From positions 16,696,001 through 16,760,000 of the forward strand of contig OZ020317.1 of assembly GCA_963971305.1 (NCBI GenBank): a DNA stretch of 64,000 nucleotides, read 5' to 3'. Positions 24,101 to 34,719 of this stretch are shown here, one piece after another. The translations under genes were made by a program, and so were the position numbers. The number at the start of each line of letters is the position of its first letter. The stretch's first letter is position 1. The notes beneath the pieces are model-generated. The model was not told the DNA's origin, searched no databases, and worked only from the letters and a program-made list of their open reading frames with translations. This DNA comes from Arcuatula senhousia. Its lineage: Eukaryota; Mollusca; Bivalvia; Mytilida; Mytilidae.

Positions 24101-24863
24101 TACTGAGGTCCATAGAAACAGGACCAGGTTTGATAACACATATGTCATCCTATCCTACTGAGGTCCATAGAAACAGGACCAGGTTTGATAACACATATGT
24201 CATCCTATCCTACTGAGGTCCATAGAAACAGGACCAGGTTTGATAACACATATGTCATCCTATCCTACTGAGGTCCATAGAAACAGGACCAGGTTTGATA
24301 ACACATATGTCATCCAACCCTGTCCTACTGAGGTCCATAGAAACAGGACCAGGTTTGATAACACATATGTCATCCTATCCTACTGAGGTCCATAGAAACA
24401 GGACCAGGTTTGATAACACAAATGTCATCCTACTGAGGTCCATAGAAACAGGACCAGGTTTGATAACACATGTGTCATCCTATCCTACTGAGGTCCATAG
24501 AAACAAGACCAGGTTTGATAACACATATGTCATCCTAGCCTACTGAGGTCCATAGAAACAGGACCAGGTTTGATAACACATATGTCATCCAACCCTGTCC
24601 TACTGAGGTCCATAGAAACAGGACCAGGTTTGATAACACATATGTCATCCTATCCTACTGAGGTCCATAGAAACAAGACCAGGTTTGACAACACATATGT
24701 CATCCTATCCTACTGAGGTCCATAGAAACAAGACCAGGTTTGACAACACATATGTCATCCTATCCTACTGAGGTCCATAGAAACAAGACCAGGTTTGACA
24801 ACACATATGTCATCCTATCCTACTGAGGTCCATAGAAACAAGACCAGGTTTGATAACACATAT
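21137..24863 (+). repeat. 50/55/60-bp minisatellite, about 50 units
   Basis: The unit reads CTACTGAGGTCCATAGAAAC, AGGACCAGGTTTGATAACAC, ATATGTCATC, followed by a spacer that is absent (50 bp), CTATC (55 bp) or CAACCCTGTC (60 bp). Units are over 95 percent alike by eye, so the array is young or homogenised. It is interrupted at 22493-23313 by a 384-bp tandem block. Open frames of up to about 98 codons across it arise from the repetition and are not genes. Confidence 0.95.
22493..23313 (+). repeat. Embedded 384-bp tandem block, 2.1 copies
   Basis: AATTACAAATACCAAAACGC recurs at 22493, 22877 and 23261, exactly 384 bp apart; the third copy stops after about 50 bp, where the minisatellite resumes. 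The two full copies differ at only a few positions (GTAACTTCTC/GTAACCTCTC, TTATCTCCC/TTATCGCCC). Each has an 80-codon open frame on the minus strand (starting MMKTPGFFPCN), which is probably incidental because it matches no family I know. The block ends ACCAGCAGCGGTTATC...GTGGTTTCAAAATT. Confidence 0.9.
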
Positions 24864-25790
24864 CTACTTAACAATGTTGTATACCACCCATTGGATACTT
24901 ACTCTTTAAAAGTATTGTCTTTTTGGGGAATATCAAATTTCATGGTTTTCGTGGGTCAGACAAACAATGAAATTTCATTTCAAACAAATAAAAAATTTTG
25001 AATCTATTTTTTTAACAAATTTGTTAAAAATCATAAATTCATGAAAATGCATGCCATGAATCTATAAAAATTGATGGCATCGTATTCAAAAACTTTCACA
25101 GTACAATAAGGAGAATCTATGACTCATAAATCATAAGGAAAATTACAGACATCAGTAGTTCAATCTTGTCTATCTTAATCATCTGTGCATACTGACTGCA
25201 TGCATGACAAGTAATAAAAAAATAAGTAAAAGTTATGCTCAATTTTCTGTGATATCCAGCATCATTAATAACATTATAACATTATAAGTTACATGCTATC
25301 AATAACATGTACATGCTGTTTATCAAATTTAATATTATTATAGTGGGTGTTTCAATGTCTAAAGTTTTCACTTATTCATACACAAAAGTAAAAAGGAGGT
25401 GAAATGTACTGTACAAGTCATTTAAAAGTTAATCTAAATTTATAGATTTCCATCCTAATATGATCATTCAAATCTCTACAACGTTATATGTGCATTCAGA
25501 AGCCCAAAACATCTGAAATTGGGTGAGGTTAAAGTATGGATATTGTGATGGACATAATAGATTAATTACAGTAAGAAAGTAAAAGTCAGAAGTGTGACTT
25601 ACTTTTACTAAAACCAATAGCAATGGCTAGCGGTCCCTTTTGTGGCTAAATTAGTGACCTTGACCATTGACAATAAGGAGTCTTATTTTTTTTCTGAATA
25701 AGAGGTGTGATTACTCTTTAAGCATCCCCGTTCATTCTGACAGCCATGCCATTAGCCTTAAACAAACACTTCTCATGAAACTTATCCATC
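24864..25790. other. Intronic sequence without recognised features
   Basis: AT-rich sequence inside intron 2, with no element ends or exons seen. Confidence 0.4.
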
Positions 25791-25794
25791 CAAA

Positions 25795-26118
25795 TCCTAC
25801 TTTTCCATATTTTACTCCAGGCCCATCCAAACCATCCTATTCCATATTTTACTCCAGGCCCATCCAAACCATCCTATTTCACATTTGACTGAAGACCCAT
25901 CCAAACCATCCTATTCCACATTTGACTGAAGACCCATCCAAACCATCCTATTCCACATTTGACTGAAGACCCATCCAAACCATCCTATTCCACATTTTAC
26001 TCTAGGCCCATCCAAACCATCCTATTCCACATTTGACTGAAGACCCATCCAAACCATCCTATTCCACATTTGACTGGAGACCCATCCAAACCATCCTATT
26101 CCACATTTGACTGAAGAC
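25795..26118 (+). repeat. 37-bp minisatellite, about 8-9 units
   Basis: The unit is GACCCATCCAAACCATCCTA followed by TTCCACATTTGACTGAA, 37 bp. Early units carry TTTTACTCCAGGC in place of TTTGACTGAAGAC. The array ends at GACTGAAGACCCTAG, which is followed by GTAAGC. Confidence 0.93.
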
Positions 26119-27040
26119 CCTAGGTAAGCATTGGTATGTGGGTGATCTATTACATTCTTTGTAGAAATGACAGGACTTTAATGAAATAGTAATATACCAT
26201 GTAACTTTGACATGTTGAGGTAACAGGTTGTAAAATCAATCCCTTAATCACCAATTATAATCTGTAGAGATACCAATACCAGTATCTTTGATTGAACAAA
26301 GCAATATTAAAACTCTTTATGCCCCACCTACAAAAGTTGAGAACATATAGGGTTCTGTCTCTTAATTTGTATGTCTGTCTGTCTGTTTATCTGTTTCAAA
26401 TCAGTTTGGACATCATGTCTGTTAAAACATTCCTTCTCAAAATATTGTCATGGTATCTATCTTATGTCTTAACAAGAAAAATGCTTTAAAATTGTAATTT
26501 GATGTACTTGTATTACTTTCAGTTTGAGTCAAATTGTGGTACCAAAAAATGTTTAGAGAAAGCCTGCCTCACTTCTTTAGGTAAACTTATTCTTCATTTA
26601 TAAACTGGTAGGTCTTTTATGCAACTTTTTATTTATTGTAGCTTGAGGTATAAATTCTGCTTAAAGGGTACAGATTTTTTAATTTGTAAGGCCAATATCA
26701 TAAATATCCTAGATTCTCATCCCCTCCCGTCCTAATTTTTTCAGCTGCCTCAAAAAAAAATTATTTTGATGTTTTGGCAAAATATGTTCATTGTTTTGGT
26801 CAATTGCTTTTAAAATGACATATTATTATCAAAATGGATAAAAAATAAACAATAAAATTTGCCTGTAAACCCGCTCCCCCCCCCCCCAATATTTTCAAGG
26901 AATTTGGATGAGAATATAGGAATTATTTTATTATGACCTTGCATTGGTTAAGTCTTATTTTAATAGGAGTTTATTTTGCTGATTATGGTTAAGTTGTGCT
27001 GTGTGTTTCTTAGATATGCCATATGCATTGTCTTAAATAG

Positions 27041-27262
27041 CAACGCTTCAGATGGTTAAGTCATGTGCTTAGAATGCCCAACGAGAAGATTCCCAAGACA
27101 GCACTGCACTGGACACCACCAGGAAAAAGGAAGCCAGGAAGACCTCAGATGACCTGGAGGTGGACCATTCAAGGGGAACTTCAAGAGCTTAGATACACCT
27201 GGGGGCAGGCTCAGCATCTGGCAAAGGACAGGGGAAAGTGGAGGAAGCTTGTTGGTGCCTAA
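27041..27262 (+). pseudogene. 3' end of a LINE (non-LTR retrotransposon) reverse-transcriptase ORF
   Basis: The frame reads RWLSHVLRMPNEKIPKTALH, then PGKRKPGRPQMTWRWT and TWGQAQHLAKDRGKWRKLVGA before a stop. This is the typical C-terminus of CR1/Jockey/RTE-like ORF2 proteins: a GH-[VI]-LR-M motif, a KRxxGRPxxTWRRT motif, then a W-[GA]-xAxxLAxDRxxWRxxV ending. The frame is closed upstream by TAG at 27038-27040, so only about 74 codons remain of a protein that is normally about 1000 residues. This is the expected result of 5' truncation during target-primed insertion. The 3' sequence GATGAAGAGGATAAGTAAGT looks like a LINE tail. It lies inside intron 2 of the host gene, in the opposite orientation. 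Confidence 0.85.
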
Positions 27263-27591
27263 TGCCCCAGCTGGGATGAAGAGGATAAGTAAGTTAATAT
27301 TGTCTTCAATGCCTTCCGGTTTTATCTTAATTTTTGTTTTGTTTGAAAAGCCTTTTCTACTAATTTTTCTAAGTTCACCCCCATTTCCATTTGAGTTTGT
27401 GTTGCTGGATGAAGTTTTTTAGGTTATGTTGCATGTTTTCCCCTTATTTGGTCTGTCTTGTTTATTGTGCCTGCTGATTTTGTCTGCCCTTCATGCTTTA
27501 CAATATTTGAATGCCTCATTTGTACTCCTTTGCTTATTACATGTACATCCCATGACCTAAAAGAACACATATGATGTCCTCTTCTACTCAC

Positions 27592-27813
27592 CTATCCTTT
27601 GCACAAATATGACATATATAACCCTTGTTTTCTGGGTCATACAGACAGCATTTTTTACAGATGTACAGCTGACAATGTTGACAGGTCTGTTTACGATTGA
27701 AGATGAATCCAAACGTCTGACAGCATCGTATACACACGTTCTCATTTAGCTTGGTCTGCTGTGATAAAACTGTGGCTTTCTTGTTCTCTTCCTCTAAATC
27801 TTCTTGTATTTTA
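27592..27813 (-). CDS. MYRIP/MLPH: MyRIP/melanophilin-like gene, exon 2 (FYVE-like zinc finger)
   Basis: Minus-strand exon of 222 bp with acceptor CTCATTTCCAG and donor GATAG|GTGAGT. It enters and leaves in phase 2. It completes the long helix begun in exon 1 (KIQEDLEEENKKATVLSQ), then encodes a cysteine-rich finger: CIRCCQTFGFIFNRKQTC, CQHCQLYICKKCCLYD and GYICHICAKD. The CxxC...CxxC...CxxC...CxxC spacing, with an aromatic between the first two pairs, is the FYVE-related zinc finger that sits between the two Rab27-contacting helices in MyRIP, melanophilin and several Slp proteins. The CxRCC and CKxCC pairs resemble MyRIP most. The finger is structural; it is not a classical PI3P-binding FYVE, as no basic RRHHCR motif is present. 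Confidence 0.88.
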
Positions 27814-28043
27814 CTGGAAATGAGCAGAGCAATAAGAGAATCACATTTAATCTATTATTCAAACTTCACCTGTAATTATAATGTTGAAATTGACATGAAA
27901 ATTTTCCCCAAAGTGTTTCATCACTTCATGGCTTGGCAACCATGCAAGATGGATAGAACTACTTTTTTGTTGAACTTGTTGAAGATTGCTATTACAAATG
28001 TTAAATGATCGAAATTGCAACATTTTCTCAGTAACAAAAATAC
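27814..28043 (-). other. Intron 1 (230 bp) of the MyRIP/melanophilin-like gene
   Basis: GT-AG intron, phase 2, from CTAAG|GTATTTTTGTT to CTCATTTCCAG. Confidence 0.75.
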
Positions 28044-28183
28044 CTTAGTCTTTCCTGCTCTTTCTGTCGAAGTTCGAAATCTTTTTGGAGGACTTGTAAG
28101 ATCTTCTCAAACTCTTCTTCTTCCATCTGTCCTACGTTGACCTTACGACCCTGGGCTAGCAGGGGAGCTAACTGGACTGACAT
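28044..28183 (-). CDS. MYRIP/MLPH: MyRIP/melanophilin-like gene, first coding exon (Rab27-binding helix)
   Basis: Minus-strand exon of 140 bp. An acceptor (TATAATTTCAG) lies immediately before an ATG at 28183-28181. Translation may start there, with the 5' UTR in an upstream exon, or the ATG may be internal. The product begins MSVQLAPLLAQGRKVNVGQ, then MEEEEFEKILQVLQKDFELR and QKEQERL. The pattern GRK-x5-L/M-xxEExxxILxVxxRDxxLRxxExxRL is the first Slp-homology region (SHD1), the amphipathic helix by which Slac2/Slp effectors bind GTP-loaded Rab27. In melanophilin and MyRIP this links melanosomes or secretory granules, through Rab27, to myosin Va or VIIa. The promoter and 5' UTR were not identified. 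Confidence 0.85.
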
Positions 28184-28359
28184 CTGAAATTATACAGAAA
28201 TAATTTGACTTTATAAATATCAGACAAAACATTGTCACATGATACATTAAAGGATGCTCCAAAGATACCGCTGGCCATTAGCAATAGCATATAGGTGAAC
28301 AACTCCTGTTTTTAACAAGCACCTTCGAAATACCTGGTTAGTGGTTTTCCTGAAAACCT

Positions 28360-28745
28360 ATCAAAGTCAATCAACCAGAAAATCAAGGTTAAGGTCAAAA
28401 GGTGGGGATGCAACTGTGCTAGGCTTCTATTGGGGCATATGCACAACACGTTTAATCAACCTAGGACTTATAGTTCTTAATATATGGAGGTGCTCATAAA
28501 ACCTTAACATTGCAATGTTTTGAAAATTGTCAAAGTCACTCATCCTGAAAATCAAGTTCAAGGTCAAAAGATAGGGATGCAACTTTACTACGCTACTACT
28601 TGGGCAAATGCATACCAAGTTTCATCAGCCTAGGACTTTTAGTTCTTTAGATATGGAGGTGCTCATAAAACCTTAACATAACAGTTAATGGTGTCGCCAG
28701 TAAAGTAACACCTATGTCTCACTCCTCTTAGAGGGGAGACAAAAA
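28360..28745 (+). repeat. Family D tandem-unit repeat, two units
   Basis: Two units with ATCAAGGTTAAGGTCAAAAG, TTGGGGCATATGCACAACAC and TATGGAGGTGCTCATAAAAC, then the closing GTCGCCAGTAAAGTAACACC. It is the same family as 18849-19395. It lies upstream of the first coding exon. Confidence 0.7.
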
Positions 28746-29056
28746 CAACAAAGAGTGACTTTAAAAATTGTTTTCCTTATCAAACATGATAAATGTAAAG
28801 CTTTAAAGTTGCTGCTAGTAAAAACATAATCTTTGTCTTGCATCAGCTGTAGCAGATGGGACAAACTTTAAATATATCCAACACAAGTAACTTCAAAAGA
28901 TATAAGGCCCCATTTTGCAACATGGAAAAGTACATGTATCATAACTTTAATCTGTAGTTATGCCTGATATAGGACAGAAGAAGATATGGACAAACAGAAT
29001 CTAACACTACATTTGAATATGCTCCTCTACTTTTACAGGTAGTAAATAAAAAACAT

Positions 29057-30603
29057 ACAAGAGGCTCTCAGGAGACTGAATCCCTCACCTGGTCTTGATG
29101 TCAACCCTATGAAGACTTTTATATAGCTAAATGAGCTGAATGTTTAAGCATGAAAAAGCTTTTCTCTATCTGCAATAGCTTTCATTCTAAATAATAAAAA
29201 AAACACTATTATTCAACGTTTAAGGGTCTGTAACCCCTATAAGGGGTTATCAGACAACTTCAACCCTATGGAGACTTGAGCTAAATGAGCTGAACATTTA
29301 AGCAAGCAACAGCTTTTCTCTATCTGCAATAGTTTTCATTCTTTAAGCCAAAAACACTATTTTTGCCTTTAAGGGGCTGTAACCCCTATAAGGGGTCATC
29401 TGACAACTTCAACCCTATGAAGACTTTTGTTGAGGTAAATGAGCTGAACATTTAAGCAACCAACAGCTTTTCTCTATCTGCAATAGTTCTCATTCTATAG
29501 GCCAAAACACTATTTTTTACCTTTAATGGGCTTTAACCCCTATAAAGGGTCATATGACAACTTCCACCCAATGGAGACTTTGGTAGATCTAAATGAGATG
29601 AACATTGTAGCAAGCAACAGCTTTTCTCTATTTGAAATAGTTTTCATTCTATAGGCCAAAAACACTATTTTTCGCCTTTAAGGGGCTGTAACCCCTATAA
29701 GGGGTCATCTGACAACTTTGACCCTATGGAGACTTTTGTAGAGCTAAATGAGCTGAACATTTAAGCAAGCAACAGCTTTTCTCTGTCTACAATAGTTATC
29801 ATTCTATAGGCCAAAAACATGCAAAAATGCTATTTTTCACCTTTAAGGGGCTGTAACCCCTTTAAGGGATCATCTGACAACTTTGACCTTATGGAGACTT
29901 TTGTCGAGCTAAATGAGCTGAACATTTAAACAAGCAACAGCTTTTCTCTATTTGCAATAGTTATCATTCTTTAGGCCAAAAACACTATTTTTCGCCTTTC
30001 AGGGGCTTTAACCCCTATAAAAGGTCATCTGACAACTTCGTCCCCAGGATACTTTTGTAGAGCTAAATGAGCTGAACATTTTAGCAAGCAACAGCTTTTC
30101 TCTATCTGGAATAGTTGTCATTCTATAGGCCAAAAACACTATTTTTCACCTTTAAAGGGCTGTAACCTCTATAAGGGGTCATCTGACAACTTTGACCCTA
30201 TGGAGACATTTGTAGAGCTAAATGAGCTGAACATTTAAGCAAGCAACAGCTTTTCTCTATCTACAATAGTTTTCATTCTATTGGCCAAAAACATGCAAAA
30301 ATGCTATTTTTCACCTTTAAGGGGCTGTAACCCCTATTAGGGATCATCTGACAACTTTGACCCTATGGAGACTTTTGTAGAGATAAATGAGCTGAACATT
30401 TAAGCAAGCAACAGCTTTTCTCTATTTGCAATAGCTTTCATTCTATAGGCCAAAACACTATTTTTCGCCTTTAAGGGGCTGTAACCCCTATAAGGGGTCA
30501 TCTGACAACTTCGACCCTATGGACACTTTTGCAGAGCTAAATGAGCTGAACATTTAAGCAACAGCTTTTCTCTATTTACAATAGTTTTCATTCTATAGGC
30601 CAA
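29057..30603 (+). mobile_element. Family A hairpin-ended element, 3' end missing
   Basis: It starts ACAAGAGGCTCTCAGGAGAC with CTCACCTGGTC, the family A 5' end. It then has about nine units of ~155-185 bp carrying AATGAGCTGAACATTTAAGC, AACAGCTTTTCTCTATCTGC and GGGGCTGTAACCCCTATAAG. The unit contains its own palindrome, GGGGxTGTAACCCCTATAAGGGGT. The expected 3' hairpin is missing: the last unit passes straight into family C sequence at about 30604. Confidence 0.75.
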
Positions 30604-32866
30604 TAAAAAGCTACGCCGAGTGCAGCATGATACGACCGCAACAAGTTGAACCTTGTACGTTGGAGGCCCAATATGGATAATCCATTGCTTTGGTCACAAG
30701 AAGCCCATGGTGGACTTACAAAGCTTTTTGACACATGCATCCTGTGGTGGACTTAAAAATGCATTTTTGACACATATATATTTATATCCACATCTAATAC
30801 AAAATGCCTTATTTATATACATGTATTAATTTACAATTTTGCCCCTTTGACCCCTAATTTCTCAAATATGGTAAGAGATATTGCAAATCTGATTGAAAAC
30901 ACAGGCAGGGATTTTCACAAGGATTCCAATGAAAAAAAGATTTTGAAAATTGGACCACAAATACAAAGCCAATTTTTTGGGTGTGACCCGTTTTTTTTAC
31001 CCCCAGTAGCAATGCAACAGTGCAATATATATCAAAACCATTGACACATTTTGCTGACAGAATTTAATGATGAATTCAAAAAGAAAAAATTCAAAATCGA
31101 ATAAATAATAAACATTCTACAACAGTTTTGTCAATACACCTGTTTTAGCCCTTTTTGGCCCTTTTTTCTAAAACAGTAGGGGCCACAAACCCCACAAAAA
31201 AACCAACATTCCTTTAGTCATGTTAGTGGATATAATCATCATATAAAAACTTCATAACAATTGGCTGGTTCACTACAACTTTATTTTTGGTATAAAACTA
31301 TTTGCCTTAACAAACTTCTAAAAAATAGCGTTTTTGGCCCCTTTGATTCCTAATATCTCAAAAACGGTAAGAGATATTGCAAATGTGATTGAAAAACGCA
31401 GGCAGGGATTTTCACAAGGATTCTAATGAAAAAAAGATTTTGAAAATCGGACCACAAATAAACTAGAGGCTCCCAGGAGCCTGAATCGCTCACCTGATCT
31501 CTTATGCCAAAGTTTGAATAAATTTCACAAACTTTCAAGTATACAAAATTGCAAAACAATCCTTTCATTGGTTTCAAAGAAGATTTTTGTAAATCAGTTT
31601 AAATTAATAGAAAAAAAAACAGTTAAAGGGCAATAACTCCTACAAGGACCTTTTGATGCTGAACAAGAAATTGCTTCGGAGTTTCTCTATCTCTTATACT
31701 TTTCGAGTTATAAGCCAAAAACAATGGTCTGACCCCCATGGTCTATTTTTAGCAACTGCGGCCATGTTGGTTGGTCGACGTGTATATAATTCACGAACTT
31801 GGTAGAGGACATCCTAAAGATCAAGCATACCAAGTATCAATGCAATCCCTTCAGTGGTTTCAGAGAAGAAGATTTTTGAAAATCAGTGTAAATTAATGGA
31901 AAAAAAACAGTTAAAGAGGAATAACTCTTAAACGGTTGATCTGACAATTTTGACCCTGAAATCATTTTTGTAGATCTCAATGAGCTTAACAATTCTGCAA
32001 TGCTAACTTTTCCTCTAGCTCTAACGGTTTTCAAGATATAGTCCAAAAACTGCAAAAATGGTCAATTTTGATGATTAAAGGGCAATAACTCCTATAAGGA
32101 GTCGTTTCACAACTTCGACTCAATGGAGAGATTTGTAGAGCTTTTAATGCTGAACAAGGAAGGTTGCTTCAGATTTTCTCTATCTCTTATACTTATCGAG
32201 TTATAAGCCAAAAACAATGGTCTGACCCCCCTGTTCTATTTTTAGCAACGGCGGCCATGTTGGTTGGTCGACATGTATATAATTCACAAACTTGATAGAG
32301 GACATCCTAAAGATCAAGTATACCAAGTTTCAATGCAATCCCTTCAGTGGTTTTAGAGAAGAAGATCATTGAAGAAAAGTTAACGGACGGACGGACGACG
32401 GACGCTTAACGATGACAATAGCTCACATGACCCTTCGGGTCAGGTGAGCTAAAAAGTCAGTTTTTTGGGTGTGGCCCTTTTTTTGACCCCCAGTAGCAAT
32501 GTAACAGTGCAATATATATCAAAACCATTGACACATTTAGTTGACAGAATTTAATGATGAATTCAATAAAAAAAGAATTTTGAAAATGGAATGAATAATA
32601 AACATTCTACAACAGTTTTGTCAATACACCCGTTTTAGCCCTTTTTGGCCCTTTTTTCTCAAATGGTAGGGGCCACAAACCCCAAATACAATACCAACCT
32701 TCCTTTAGTGAAAACATACATCATATCAAAATTTCGTAACATTTGGTCACCATTTACTCAAGTTATCGTACGGAACCAAAGTGTCCCCAGACGACGCAGA
32801 CGCAGACACAGAGGACATCGCCATAACATTATACGACCACAAATTTTTTGCGGTTTCTATTAAGTA
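30604..32866 (+). mobile_element. Family C tandem-unit element, interrupted by a family A copy
   Basis: It begins CTACGCCGAGTGCAGCATGA followed by TACGACCGCAA, and ends in a CGACGCAGACGCAGACACAG tail and TATACGACCACAAATTTTTTGCGGT, an inverted terminal match to the start. Units of about 490 bp (CAAAAACGGTAAGAGATATT, GGGATTTTCACAAGGATTC, GTGTGACCCGTTTT, CCCCAGTAGCAATG) repeat at 30840 and 31330. The second is split at about 31460 by the inserted element and resumes at 32456. Confidence 0.65.
31462..32455 (+). mobile_element. Family A hairpin-ended element nested in family C
   Basis: 5' end ACTAGAGGCTCCCAGGAGCC then TGAATCGCTCACCTG; 3' end GCTCACATGACCCTTCGGGT then CAGGTGAGCTAAAAA, a strong hairpin preceded by ACGGACGGACGACGGACG. 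The uninterrupted family C unit at 30950 shows the pre-insertion context (CCACAAATACAAAGCCAATT), which proves the nesting order. Internal units carry AAAGGGCAATAACTCCTAT and GAGTTATAAGCCAAAAACAA. No coding capacity. Confidence 0.85.
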
Positions 32867-32869
32867 GAA

Positions 32870-33380
32870 AAAAAGCACCTCTTTTGTGGAACATTGAAGT
32901 TGCTTGGTTTTTTTCAAGAATTGTAGCAAGAAGGGGTGTAGATGGTTGTTATGTAACATAATATGAGAACACATACATGACATAATGATACAATATGCAT
33001 GAATTATTTAATGCATCAATTTTCCTTGATCAGTTTACACATGGAAGATAAAAGTACTTATACATATTGACATCTGCATGATGTGGAAAATGTATTTTTA
33101 AATTTCCAATTAGAACGTTGAGACATTAATTGTTTGTACATGTAAATATGAGCATAGATGTACATGAGTAAAGATTACGAATTTTAATTATATCATATTT
33201 GAATACAACATATGTACATGTTGTTTTTTAACATATACATGTTGTATAACAATAGTATGCCTTATGCAAACATACATGCTTATTATTATTCATACTTACA
33301 TTAGAGTAAAATTTAAGGTCTGTTTATTTAGAAATTTGTTGATGCATAATAAAATCCCGATTAGAATCAAGTCAACTGAC
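32870..33380. other. Non-coding sequence
   Basis: AT-rich sequence; nothing recognised. Confidence 0.4.
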
Positions 33381-33386
33381 AATCAG

Positions 33387-33981
33387 CAGTCAGGGGACTG
33401 ACACATTCAAGTCAGAAATCATTTGACTTAATAAAGTCAAAAAGTTTAGACTTGTAGCAGTCATTTCTTAGAAATGACACATTTAAGTCAGAAAAGTTCA
33501 GACCTGTTAAAGTCAAAAAGTTTTGATGCAACATGTTCAAAGGAGTCCTTTAATTTTAATATGATCAGTATTCTCAATAGTTTTCTGCTCTCATCTTTTT
33601 GAAATAATATTTTGTTTCCTTGGTCAAAGTTGGTATTGATGACACTTGATCATTAGAAAGTAAGTAATATTTTTCAAATTAAATTATGGTGTCCGATTTT
33701 TTAGAGAGTAGTGATTATTTTTCTATTCAATGTGCATGAAAATACTATTCATTCCAGGTGAAAATGTTTTGGCGCTTGACCTGATTGGCAGGGCGTGTGG
33801 CATTTCATGCATGTAAATTATTTGACTTCAAGAAGTCAGAAAATGTTTTATACATATTTATCATGTTTATATTACTGACTTGTCTAAGTCGGATGAAAAA
33901 GAAAGACAACTCTTTTTTGCACTATAAATGACTTGTATAGGTCAGAAAAGAATTGACTTGCTAATGTCAGTCCCCTGACTG
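33387..33981. mobile_element. MITE with CAGTCAGGGG termini and 5-bp target duplication
   Basis: Left end CAGTCAGGGGACTGACACAT, right end TGTCAGTCCCCTGACTG, an inverted repeat. The flanks carry ATCAG at 33382-33386 and 33982-33986, a clean 5-bp target duplication. The 595-bp interior has many TGACTT/AAGTCA motifs in both orientations and no protein. The terminal ten bases equal those of the element at 43826-44591. Confidence 0.85.
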
Positions 33982-33986
33982 ATCAG

Positions 33987-34485
33987 AAGTGTGTAATACT
34001 GGATTATAAAGATGTTTAAATTTAGTGTTAAATACCACATTTTTGAAATCCTTTTTGTTGTATAGGGTTTGTGAACCTGAAGACCAGTTGAGTGTGAATG
34101 AGTTTCTTATAGGATTTTATTGAACTTTTCATTTTAAATCAAATACAAAATTGAATTGAAAAAAATGAATGGTCTTTTGGTTCATTTTGTTTTCACTTTG
34201 ACGAATAATTATTTGATTTTTAAACATGTTAAATGGGTTTTTATACTCTACATTGTACCATCAATTTTAAAGCTACTTAAGATCCTAAATTGTTTTCTGG
34301 TTTAATAAAACCCTCTTATGCTCCCTGCTCCCAAGGGTTTTAACAGGGTTTCATTTAACATAATGGAGCAGCCATCTGAAATTTAAGCGCTCGGTTTAAG
34401 AGGCATTTTAGAGCAGTTTTTGAGTTGCTACATATATATAATTAATACTTTGAAGGTGAATTAATTAGTGATATATTACTAAAAA
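33987..34485. other. Non-coding sequence
   Basis: Nothing recognised. Confidence 0.35.
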
Positions 34486-34489
34486 TATT

Positions 34490-34700
34490 AAGTTTTTTAT
34501 CACAAAGTAACTTCATAAGTAACAGCAGGCAGGAACCGCTGACTCTTCCGGAGCACCTGAGTTCACTCTTGTTAGGACTTGAGATTGCCTTGTTAATTTC
34601 CGTTCGGTTGATTTTGTGTTTTGTGTTTCTTCGTGCTGTTCGTGTTTACCAGTTTTGTCGTTATCTTTTCAAACTTTTGACACTCTTTCATAGTAGAGTT
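34490..34700 (+). repeat. Dispersed repeat fragment (also at 0.8 kb)
   Basis: GAGTTCACTCTTGTTAGGAC, CGTGCTGTTCGTGTTTACCA and CAAACTTTTGACACTCTTTC parallel the copy at 775-1010. Confidence 0.5.
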
Positions 34701-34719
34701 CAGGTTCAAAATAGTAAAA

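Larger units (their letters stand above)
17913..27591 (-). other. Intron 2 (about 9.7 kb) of the MyRIP/melanophilin-like gene
   Basis: Bounded by donor GATAG|GTGAGT (27592/27591) and acceptor TTCATATAG (17913). It holds two tandem minisatellites, a 384-bp block array, at least two tandem-unit dispersed elements and a LINE fragment. No other exon was recognised; the phases of exons 2 and 3 join without one. Confidence 0.7.

Noticed and set aside
21151..24863. Many open frames of 63-98 codons repeating a PTEVHRNRTRFDNT-type motif
   Set aside because: They come from reading a repeat whose 50/55/60-bp units shift frame; they have no splice signals, no start context and stop codons at unit junctions.
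25667..25888. Plus-strand 73-codon frame running into the 37-bp array, with GTAAGC after the array end
   Set aside because: A second case of exon-boundary amplification was considered. No acceptor or recognisable protein was found, and the donor-like site lies after the last unit only.
32747..32863. Arg/His-rich frame (RRRRRRHRGHRHN)
   Set aside because: It is the translated GACGCAGACGCAGACAC tail of the family C element, not a gene.
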